A DNA stretch of 15,559 bases, from the NCBI GenBank assembly GCA_019115725.1, contig DXCY01000251.1:1-15559 (forward strand), in the 5' to 3' direction. The notes beneath the pieces are model-generated. The model made no database searches, had not been told where the DNA came from, and saw only the letters and a list, made by a program, of their open reading frames with translations. The position numbers were made by a program, and so were the translations under genes. The stretch is from Candidatus Luteimonas excrementigallinarum. GTDB taxonomy: Bacteria; Pseudomonadota; Gammaproteobacteria; Xanthomonadales; Xanthomonadaceae. Shown here piece by piece: positions 7,573-13,715 of the stretch (within the stretch, counting starts at the first letter, position 1; the number at the start of each line of letters is the position of its first letter).

Positions 7573-7658
7573 GGCATCACTTCGTCAGCGGAAGGGGGAG
7601 CGGCCGGAAAAACACCCGGCACGCATCCCGTCAAACATAGCATTTCCGGCGCGGCGGC

Positions 7659-9815
7659 TCAGCGGTTCCCGGTCCAGTGCAGGCCGATCAGCCAGGCGCG
7701 GTCGCGGCCCGGTTCGTAGAAGCGGCCGTTGCCTTCGTTCACGATCACCGAGCCGATATGGTCGCGATCGAGCAGGTTGTCGATGCGTGCGAAGGCCCGC
7801 CAGGTGCCAGCGGCGCTGCGCCAGCTGCGCGAGGCCTCCAGATGCAGCAGGCCGTAGCCCGCGGCGGATTCGGTGCCCAGGTCGTTGACCGGGACGGACG
7901 AGACCGCTTCGCCTTCCAGCGCCGCGCTCCACGGTCCTTCCTGCCACGCCAGCCGCGCCGAGAGCTGCTGTTCCGGCACGCCGGGAATGCGCGCGCCTTC
8001 CTCCACCAGGATGGCCGGTGCCGTGCAGTCGGCGTCCACGCAGACCAGCTCGCTGCTGCGGAAGGTGGCATCCAGCTGGGTGGCGGCCACGGCCAGGTCG
8101 AACGCTTCGCCCAGCGGCATGCCCCAGGCCAGCTCCAGGCCCTGACGGCGCGCGCTGCCCACGTTGCGGAAGCTGCTGCGACCGCCGGCGTTGCGGGCCA
8201 CGGCCAGCTCGTCGTCGGTGTCGGCGCGGAACAGGGCAGCTTCCAGGCGCATGCCGTCATCGGCGCGCCATTTCATGCCCAGCTCGTAGTTGTCGCTCAC
8301 CGCCGGCTGCAGGTCGAACGCCAGTCCGGCGCCGCCGTCGGCGCGGTAGGAGATTTCGTTGAAGGTGGGGGTTTCGAACCCGCGTCCGGCCGAGGCGTAC
8401 AGACGCAGGTTGTGGCTGGGGGCGAAGCTGATGCCGGCCACCGGTGCGGTGTGGTGGTGGCGCACCCGGCCGCTGTCATCGGGATTGACCGCGGTCACGA
8501 AATTATCGCTGGAATCGAATTCGACCTCGCTGTGGCGCGCGCCCAGCAGCAGCGACCACTGGTTGGCCAGGCGCCACCAGGCCTGGGCATAGACATCGGC
8601 GTTCTCCAGCCGGTTGCGCTCGTCGCGGCGCAGCCCGCCGCGCACGCCCAGCTGGTCGCCGACGAAGTTTTCCCAGCCGCGCCGGTCCTGGCGCTGGCGG
8701 TCCACGTTGGTGCCCACGGTCACTTCCAGCGGGCGCCCGCCCAGTTCGGACTGCAGCGACCAGCGCGCATCAAAGCCGTGGTAGCGGTTGTCCAGGTCGA
8801 TCACCCCGCCGGCGTGCAGCGGGCCGCCCTGCGGCGCAGGCGGAATGGGCAGGTACTGCAGCACCTCGCGCTCGCCGCCGTAGGCCATCAGGCGCACGGT
8901 CTGGCGGGGGCCGAGCTGTTGTTCGAACACCGCGCCGGCCTGGCTCTGGCGCACGCTCTTGCGGGTGTTGTACAGGTGCGCATTGGCCACGGCCTGGCGG
9001 GGGTTCTCGCGCACCTGGGCGGCGGTCAGGCCCAGCGGATCCTGCGCCTCGGGTATATCCACATGGTTGGCTATCAGCTGCAGGCGCCCGCCGCCGCCGA
9101 TGTCGAAGCCGAGCTTGAGGTTGGCTACATCGCGGCGCGCGGCGCTGTGGTCGCGCCAGCCATCGGTGTCCAGACGCGAGAGCGCCAGGTTGTAGCCCAT
9201 GCGTTCGGTGCCGCCGAGCAGCTGCGCGGCCGCGGTCCAGGTGCTGTCGGCGCCCCAGGTGGCGCGGGCCTGCCAGGGATCGCCCGGCTGGCCGTCTGCG
9301 CTCCAGATCTGAACCACCCCGCCAGACGAGTTGCCATGCAGGGCCGAGAACGGCCCGCGCAGCACTTCCATACGCTCGCCGCCCATCAGGCTGAAGTGCG
9401 ACAGCTGGCCCTGGCCATCGGGCATGGATGCCGGAATGCCGTCGGCGTACAGGCGCAGGCCGCGCACGCCGAAGGTGGCGCGCGAGCCGAAGCCGCGGAT
9501 CGAGAGCTGGGTGTCCTGGGCCAGGTTGCGGCGGTCGCGGGCCAGCAGGCCGGGGATGCCGCGCAGCACTTCGGACACGTCAGCATCGGCGCGGTTGGCG
9601 TCATCCTCCAGCGAGACCACGCTGGCCGATGCGGGCATGTCGAACGCATTGACGCCGCGCAGGCGGCTGGCCTGGACCACCACGCGATCAAGGGTGGCTG
9701 CATCGGTTGCGTCGCCCGCCGCGTCATCGGCGGGGCTTGAAGCGAGCAGGGGGGTACCGGCCAGCAGGCCGGCCAGGGCCAGGGACAGACGGGAGAGGGA
9801 ATGCATGCGCGCCAT
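7659..9815 (-). CDS. pqqU: TonB-dependent outer-membrane receptor, YncD/PqqU-like (probable PQQ importer)
   Basis: The 718-residue protein has a signal peptide (hydrophobic 9-25), a TonB-box-like TLDRVVVQA at 41-49, a plug domain to about 170 and a 22-strand-type barrel. Many segments closely follow E. coli YncD: AQDTQLSIRGFGSR at 99-112, ADGIPASMPDGQGQ at 124-137, EVLRGPFSALHGN at 150-162, the AGGVI and GGLRRDERN segments, GRGFETPTFNEISYRADG, a loop with a Cys pair (CVDADC), and GSVIVNEGNGRFYEP from 688. YncD was renamed PqqU because it imports pyrroloquinoline quinone across the outer membrane with TonB energy. The similarity makes the same substrate likely but not certain; other TonB cargo is possible. 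The ATG at 9815 has GGGGGA about ten bases upstream; a second ATG at 9806 is possible. No Fur box is visible. It is downstream of phhA with a 97-base gap. Confidence 0.88.
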   Translation of the reverse strand: MARMHSLSRLSLALAGLLAGTPLLASSPADDAAGDATDAATLDRVVVQASRLRGVNAFDMPASASVVSLEDDANRADADVSEVLRGIPGLLARDRRNLAQDTQLSIRGFGSRATFGVRGLRLYADGIPASMPDGQGQLSHFSLMGGERMEVLRGPFSALHGNSSGGVVQIWSADGQPGDPWQARATWGADSTWTAAAQLLGGTERMGYNLALSRLDTDGWRDHSAARRDVANLKLGFDIGGGGRLQLIANHVDIPEAQDPLGLTAAQVRENPRQAVANAHLYNTRKSVRQSQAGAVFEQQLGPRQTVRLMAYGGEREVLQYLPIPPAPQGGPLHAGGVIDLDNRYHGFDARWSLQSELGGRPLEVTVGTNVDRQRQDRRGWENFVGDQLGVRGGLRRDERNRLENADVYAQAWWRLANQWSLLLGARHSEVEFDSSDNFVTAVNPDDSGRVRHHHTAPVAGISFAPSHNLRLYASAGRGFETPTFNEISYRADGGAGLAFDLQPAVSDNYELGMKWRADDGMRLEAALFRADTDDELAVARNAGGRSSFRNVGSARRQGLELAWGMPLGEAFDLAVAATQLDATFRSSELVCVDADCTAPAILVEEGARIPGVPEQQLSARLAWQEGPWSAALEGEAVSSVPVNDLGTESAAGYGLLHLEASRSWRSAAGTWRAFARIDNLLDRDHIGSVIVNEGNGRFYEPGRDRAWLIGLHWTGNR

Positions 9816-9867
9816 GATCGCTGATCCCCCGTGTGGGAAAGATCACGACGTTGAGACAGTCCTTTGC

Positions 9868-9892
9868 GTGCGATGCCCTTTCGGGCGCGCAC
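9868..9892 (-). other. Hairpin in the leader between phhA and the receptor gene
   Basis: On the minus strand this reads as a GTGC/GCAC outer stem, a small internal loop, and a GCCC-GAAA-GGGC inner stem with a GNRA-type tetraloop. It lies 20 bases after the phhA stop and about 53 bases before the receptor ATG. No T tract follows, so it is not a canonical rho-independent terminator; it might slow or process a phhA-receptor transcript, or shape the receptor leader. It could also be chance in GC-rich DNA. Confidence 0.3.
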
Positions 9893-9912
9893 GGTGTCGT
9901 GCCGCGCCGGGA

Positions 9913-10803
9913 TCAGATATCGCCGTCGGTGGCCCAGCCCTCACCGGTGCCGCGATGGAACACGCGGTCATCGCCCTGCACCTCACCCGCCGGGAGCGAC
10001 TCCAGTTCCGCCAGGCGCGCATAGATGGGGGTGAAGTCCGGCTCGGTCGCGCGCATCAGCTGCGCGAAGCTGTCGATCACGAAATAGGTTTTCTGATAGG
10101 TGTCGATGCGGTAGCGGGTGCGCATGATCCGTTCGACATCGAAGCCGATCCGGTTGGGTGCGTCGCTCTCCAGCGAATGGATCGACTCGCCCTTGGACGA
10201 CACGATCCCGGCGCCGTAGATCCGCAATCCCTCCGGCGTATCGATCAGTCCGAATTCCACCGTGTACCAGTACAGCCGGGTCAGCGCCTGCAGCGCCTCT
10301 TCGCCGATCCCGTGGGCCTTCAGCCCGCCCTCGCCGTAAGCCTGCATGTAGTCGGCAAACATCGGGTTCATCAGCAGCGGCACGTGGCCGAACAGATCGT
10401 GGAAGAGGTCGGGCTCCTCGATGTAGTCGATCTGGTCCGGGCGCCGGATCCACCAGGTCACCGGGAAGCGGCGGTTGGCCAGATGGTCGAAAAAATCCAG
10501 CTCCGGCAGGAGGCCTTCCACGCCGATCAGGCTCCAGCCCGTCGCCTTGCCCAGCTCCACGTTGAGGTCGGAGAACTTCGGAATGCGGTCGGCGGTCATG
10601 CCCATCGCGTCCTGGGCGTCGAGGAACTCGTTGCAGGCGCGGCCCGGCAGGATCTCGCGCTGGCGCGCGTACAGCGTGGTCCAGGTGGCGTGGTCGTCGG
10701 CGCTGTAGTCGTCCCAGGGCTGATCCACCACCCCGGTGGCGTACACCGGCACCTTGCCCTTGTCGGTATGCAGGTTCTCGACCCGGCGCGGCTGGCTGTT
10801 CAT
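9913..10803 (-). CDS. phhA: Phenylalanine-4-hydroxylase
   Basis: The 296-residue protein is a monodomain bacterial aromatic amino-acid hydroxylase. It converts phenylalanine to tyrosine with O2 and tetrahydropterin in the cytoplasm. The iron ligands are visible as His135 and His140 in EEPDLFHDLFGHVPLL and Glu183 in WYTVEFGL, matching the two-His one-Glu triad of the family. The pterin-binding segment before it (GWSLIGVEGLLPELDFFDHLANRRFP) and the later YGAGIVSSKGE are also typical. There is no N-terminal ACT regulatory domain, as usual in bacteria. The ATG at 10803 has GGAGAG 11 bases upstream. No phhB (pterin carbinolamine dehydratase) lies in the window, so it must be elsewhere. The gene is divergent from an Lrp-type regulator, and paired palindromes between the two suggest direct control. 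Confidence 0.97.
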   Translation of the reverse strand: MNSQPRRVENLHTDKGKVPVYATGVVDQPWDDYSADDHATWTTLYARQREILPGRACNEFLDAQDAMGMTADRIPKFSDLNVELGKATGWSLIGVEGLLPELDFFDHLANRRFPVTWWIRRPDQIDYIEEPDLFHDLFGHVPLLMNPMFADYMQAYGEGGLKAHGIGEEALQALTRLYWYTVEFGLIDTPEGLRIYGAGIVSSKGESIHSLESDAPNRIGFDVERIMRTRYRIDTYQKTYFVIDSFAQLMRATEPDFTPIYARLAELESLPAGEVQGDDRVFHRGTGEGWATDGDI

Positions 10804-10850
10804 GGCGGCTGACTCTCCAATGCGGACAGCTCCAGCCTAGCGCGCGGGCG

Positions 10851-10867
10851 GCGCAACGGGTTTGCGT
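10851..10867. promoter_or_regulatory. Palindromic operator candidate, phhA-proximal copy
   Basis: The sequence is GCGCAA-CGGGT-TTGCGT. The inner CGCAA/TTGCG arms are a perfect inverted repeat around a 5-base centre, a 15-base palindrome of the size recognised by Lrp/AsnC dimers. Its centre is 56 bases upstream of the phhA ATG. A second copy with the same arms lies 40 bases away. Binding by the divergent Lrp-family protein is inferred. Confidence 0.65.
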
Positions 10868-10890
10868 TGTTGCGCGCAGTGCGGCCTGTC

Positions 10891-10907
10891 GCGCAAGATC
10901 ATTGCGT
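10891..10907. promoter_or_regulatory. Palindromic operator candidate, lrp-proximal copy
   Basis: The sequence is GCGCAA-GATCA-TTGCGT, with arms and spacing identical to the copy at 10851. Its centre is 34 bases upstream of the regulator ATG, a position that suits autorepression. A partly overlapping ATTGC-N8-GCAAT palindrome at 10901-10918 and a lone TTGCG half-site at 10870-10874 add further arms of the same kind, as expected where Lrp-type octamers wrap DNA. Confidence 0.65.
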
Positions 10908-10932
10908 CATCAGGCAATAAGGCGTCAGATCA

Positions 10933-11406
10933 ATGCAGGCTATCCAGATGGACCGCACGGACCTGCAGCTGCTGGCTGAGCTGCAGCAACGCGGCCGGCT
11001 CACCAATGCCGAGCTGGCCGAGCGCGTGCACCTGTCGGCCTCGGCCTGCCTGCGACGGGTGCAGCGGCTGGAGCGCAGCGGGGTGATTGCCGGCTATCGG
11101 GTGGAGCTGGACGCCGAGCGGCTCGGGCTCGGCCTGCAGGCCTTCGTGCGGGTGCAGCTGGAAAAGCACGATGCCAGCTACGTGCAGCGCTTCAGCACCG
11201 CCGTCCAGGGCTGGAACGAGGTGGTGGCCTGCCACGCGCTCAGTGGCGATATGGACTATCTGCTGCAGGTGGTGGTGGAAGATCTGGATCACTTCTCGCG
11301 CTTCCTGCTCGACCGCCTGCTCAACGCCGCAGGGGTGGCCGACGTGAACTCGAACTTCGTGCTGCGCACGGTGAAGGCGTTCCGCGGCCTGCCGCTGCCG
11401 GGCTGA
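10933..11406 (+). CDS. Lrp/AsnC-family transcriptional regulator
   Basis: The 157-residue protein has an N-terminal winged helix-turn-helix (MDRTDLQLLAELQQRGRLTN from residue 6, then ELAERVHLSASACLRRVQRLERSGVI) and a C-terminal RAM/AsnC ligand and oligomerisation domain (residues about 70-150, with ACHALSGDMDYLLQVVVEDLDHF). The ATG at 10933 has AAGGCG at about nine bases upstream; an in-frame ATG at 10948 is also possible. Family members sense amino acids and assemble as dimers to octamers. Divergent pairing with phhA suggests that it senses an aromatic amino acid and controls phhA and itself, although its true ligand cannot be read from the sequence. Its stop is only 12 bases from the convergent phospholipase stop, with no room for a terminator. 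Confidence 0.93.
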   Translation: MQAIQMDRTDLQLLAELQQRGRLTNAELAERVHLSASACLRRVQRLERSGVIAGYRVELDAERLGLGLQAFVRVQLEKHDASYVQRFSTAVQGWNEVVACHALSGDMDYLLQVVVEDLDHFSRFLLDRLLNAAGVADVNSNFVLRTVKAFRGLPLPG

Positions 11407-11418
11407 TCGACGCCGTCC

Positions 11419-12492
11419 TCAGCGGGCGCATTCCGCCGGCGTGCGGTGGAACGGATTGAGCGCCTGGATCCAGCCCGCATCGCAGGCCGTGGCCGCCTGT
11501 GGCTGCTGCGGCACCGGACGCGGGGCCAGCGCCGCAGCGCGCTGTTCCTGCACCCGGGCGATCGCCTGGCGGATCTGCGGCAGCGCGGCCACGGCGGCGC
11601 GCTCGCCATCGGCAATGGCCCGTGCGCGCTGGCTGAAATCGGCCGGGCCGATATCGTTCACTGCCGGGCGGATCACCACCTCGGCCCGATTGCGCTCCTC
11701 CGCGCCCAGGCGCTGGCCCATGATCGCGATCGACTGGTTGACGATGCCCAGCAGGTGGTCGGGCGCCTGGCCGCTGGCCTGGGTGGAAATATCCACCGCG
11801 ATCACCACGTCGGCGCCCAGCTGGCGCGCCGCGTCCACCGGCACCGGGCTGCTGACCCCGCCGTCCACGTAGCTGGCCCCGCCCACCTTCGCCGGTTCGA
11901 ATACCCCCGGCACCGCGCTGGAGGCGCGCACCGCCTGGCCGGTATTGCCGCGGGTGAACACCGTGCGTGCGCCGTCATCCAGGCGCGTGGCCACCGCGGC
12001 AAAGGGCTTGCCCAGCCGTTCGATCGGTCGCCCCTCCACCTGGGCATTCACGTAATCCTGCAGCTTCTGTCCCTGCAGCAGGCCGCCGCTGAACAGCCGC
12101 ACGTCGCGGATCGCGGCCTCGTCCAGTGCCACCGCGCGCTCCTGCAGGGCAAAGGCGTCCATGCCGCCGGCGTACATGGCGCCCACCACGCTGCCGGCGC
12201 TGGTGCCGGCCACCACGTCGATGCGGATGTCATTGGCCTCCAGCATCTTGATCACGCCGATGTGGGCAAAGCCCTTGGCTGCGCCCCCGCCCAGCGCCAA
12301 CCCCACCCGTACCGGTGGCGGCGCGGGCAGCGGAGCCGGCGTGGGATCCACGGCCACCGGCGGCGTCGGGCGCACCGCATCGCGGCCACAGGCGGCCAGC
12401 AGCAGGGCCGCGCACGCGGCCGCGGCCACGGGGCGGGTCCACCGGCGCAGGGCGCCGCGGGTCAAAGTCCGGTCAGGCATGGCCGGCAGCAT
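11419..12492 (-). CDS. Patatin-like phospholipase, predicted lipoprotein
   Basis: The 357-residue product has a lipoprotein signal: Arg-rich n-region, hydrophobic 22-32 and a lipobox LAAC with Cys35, followed by Gly and then a Pro-rich linker to about 60. The patatin domain has the oxyanion motif GGGAAKG at 68-74, the nucleophile elbow GTSAG with Ser98, and the DGG motif with catalytic Asp210. It resembles the RssA/NTE group and is expected to hydrolyse acyl esters of phospholipids in the cell envelope; Gly after Cys35 gives no Asp+2 retention signal, so the outer membrane is likely. The C-terminal tail carries two Cys (ACDAG and ECAR), which could form a disulphide. The ATG at 12480 is an alternative start, but it would shorten the n-region. 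No strong ribosome site is visible for either. Confidence 0.9.
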   Translation of the reverse strand: MLPAMPDRTLTRGALRRWTRPVAAAACAALLLAACGRDAVRPTPPVAVDPTPAPLPAPPPVRVGLALGGGAAKGFAHIGVIKMLEANDIRIDVVAGTSAGSVVGAMYAGGMDAFALQERAVALDEAAIRDVRLFSGGLLQGQKLQDYVNAQVEGRPIERLGKPFAAVATRLDDGARTVFTRGNTGQAVRASSAVPGVFEPAKVGGASYVDGGVSSPVPVDAARQLGADVVIAVDISTQASGQAPDHLLGIVNQSIAIMGQRLGAEERNRAEVVIRPAVNDIGPADFSQRARAIADGERAAVAALPQIRQAIARVQEQRAAALAPRPVPQQPQAATACDAGWIQALNPFHRTPAECAR

Positions 12493-12526
12493 ATCCGCCG
12501 CTGGCCTGTCACCAGCTGAAGGACGC

Positions 12527-12832
12527 TCAGGGCAGGCCGGCCAGGCGCAGCAGCGCTGCGGCCGCCGCGCCCACCACCACCACGCCCAGGAACGGGACCC
12601 GCAGCGCGAGTGCCGCGGCCGCGGCCAGCAGCGCGCCGGCGCGGGCGTCCAGCGCCAGCCCGCCGTTGCCGGAGAACGCGTTCATCACCGTCAGCGACGC
12701 CAGCAGGCCGATGGTCAGCGCCGCCGTCACCCGGGTCATCCGCGCACCGGCCAGCCAGCGCTCCGGCACCAGGTGCCCGGCCAGCTTGGTGGCAAAGGCC
12801 AGCAGCGAGGCCAGCAGGATCCAGGCCCACAT
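12527..12832 (-). CDS. azlD: AzlD-family small subunit of a branched-chain amino-acid exporter
   Basis: The 101-residue protein has about four hydrophobic segments (near 2-16, 36-50, 61-77 and 79-97) and the family pattern of a short start, MWAWILLASLLAFATKLAGH, then RMTRVTAALTIGLLASLTVMN. It pairs with AzlC in the inner membrane, as YgaH does with YgaZ in E. coli, to export valine and similar amino acids. The ATG at 12832 is two bases past the azlC stop. A GTG at 12838 would instead overlap that stop as GTGA and add two residues; the GGTGAG between them favours the ATG. Either way the two genes are translationally coupled. Substrate is inferred from the family. Confidence 0.85.
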   Translation of the reverse strand: MWAWILLASLLAFATKLAGHLVPERWLAGARMTRVTAALTIGLLASLTVMNAFSGNGGLALDARAGALLAAAAALALRVPFLGVVVVGAAAAALLRLAGLP

Positions 12833-12834
12833 GC

Positions 12835-13527
12835 TCACCGGGCATGCCCCCGCAGCGCGCGCGGCAGCACCGGGCCGCGCCAGCCCAGCGCCCCGGCCAC
12901 CAGCGCCGCGATCAGGATCGGCACTCCCGCCGGTGTCAGTGGCAGTGCCACCGCGGTCACCAGCGCGCATACCAGCGCGATGGCCACCGGCTCGCGCCCG
13001 CGCAGCCGCGGCCACAGCAGGCCCAGGAACGCCGCCACCGCGGCCCCGTCCAGGCCCCATTGGCGGGGATCACCGAGCGCATCGCCCAAGGCGGCCCCGA
13101 GCGCGGTGAACAGGTTCCAGAGCAGGTAGATCCCGACCCCCGCGGCCCAGAACCCGCGCCGCTGTTCGGCCGGATCGCTTTGCGAGGCGGCGGTGGCCGT
13201 GGATTCATCGATCGTCACCTGCGCCGCCGCCAGCCGTTTCCAGCCCCGCGGCCGCAGCCACTGGTTGATCTGCATGCCATAGACCGCGTTGCGCACCCCC
13301 AGCAGGCTGGCCGCGCCCAGCGCCGCCGCTCCGCTGCCGCCCCCGCCCAGCACGCCGATGAAGGCGAACTGCGAGCCGCCGGTGAACATCAGCGCGCTCA
13401 ACGCCACCGTCTGCCAGAACGACAGCCCGGCCGCCACCGACAGCGCACCAAATGAAATGCCGTACAGGCCCGTGGCCACGGCGATCGACAGGCCGACCTT
13501 CTCGGCCGGAGTAGGGGAACGAAGCAT
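12835..13527 (-). CDS. azlC: AzlC-family large subunit of a branched-chain amino-acid exporter
   Basis: The 230-residue inner-membrane protein carries the family signature SFGALSVAAGLSFWQTVALS followed by MFTGGSQFAF (about 25-56), then RNAVYGMQINQWL near 79-91 and several later hydrophobic helices. AzlC with AzlD forms an efflux system for branched-chain amino acids; related YgaZH exports L-valine. The Lrp-family gene 1.4 kb downstream is a tempting regulator, because some azlCD operons sit next to Lrp-type genes (azlB in Bacillus), but here the patatin gene intervenes and no matching palindrome was seen before azlC. The ATG at 13527 follows GGCGGG at very short spacing. Confidence 0.88.
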   Translation of the reverse strand: MLRSPTPAEKVGLSIAVATGLYGISFGALSVAAGLSFWQTVALSALMFTGGSQFAFIGVLGGGGSGAAALGAASLLGVRNAVYGMQINQWLRPRGWKRLAAAQVTIDESTATAASQSDPAEQRRGFWAAGVGIYLLWNLFTALGAALGDALGDPRQWGLDGAAVAAFLGLLWPRLRGREPVAIALVCALVTAVALPLTPAGVPILIAALVAGALGWRGPVLPRALRGHAR

Positions 13528-13611
13528 CCCGCCAGTTTAATCCGCGGCGTGTTTCAAAGACCCCCGGAAGGGAGTGCGGCCCGTGGCTCAGCGCCTGCGG
13601 CTGCCGAAGCG

Positions 13612-13635
13612 GCAGGTCGGGGCTACGCCCCCGAC
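13612..13635 (+). repeat. GTAG-type REP stem-loop, variant head
   Basis: It reads GCAG (instead of GTAG), stem GTCGGGG, loop CTACGC, stem CCCCGAC, so the stem is identical to the pair at 1776-1837. Its tail end faces the tail of the next copy two bases away. It lies in the 184-base gap between the M28 peptidase stop and the azlC start. Confidence 0.8.
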
Positions 13636-13637
13636 GC

Positions 13638-13661
13638 GTCGGCCGCGTAGGGCCGGCCTAC
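13638..13661 (-). repeat. GTAG-type REP stem-loop
   Basis: On the minus strand it reads GTAG, stem GCCGGCC, loop CTACGC, stem GGCCGAC, with one C-A mismatch in the stem. It is nearly identical (one base differs over 27) to the copy 54 bases to the right. With the plus-strand copy on its left it forms a tail-to-tail pair, the opposite arrangement to the pair near 1.8 kb. Confidence 0.8.
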
Positions 13662-13691
13662 GGATGAGACGGACCGGCGGGTCGGTAAGAC

Positions 13692-13715
13692 GTCGGCCGC
13701 GTAGGGCCGACCTAC
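13692..13715 (-). repeat. GTAG-type REP stem-loop overlapping a stop codon
   Basis: On the minus strand it reads GTAG, a perfect 7-base stem GTCGGCC/GGCCGAC, and loop CTACGC. The TAG of its head is the stop codon of the M28 peptidase gene, so the repeat begins inside the end of the coding sequence. The hairpin would form at the very 3' end of that mRNA and may protect it from exonucleases. Confidence 0.85.

Noticed and set aside
7677..9740. 687-codon open frame on the plus strand opposite the TonB-dependent receptor
   Set aside because: It mirrors the receptor gene codon for codon, is rich in Ala, Gly, His and Gln, and has no recognisable domain or ribosome site.
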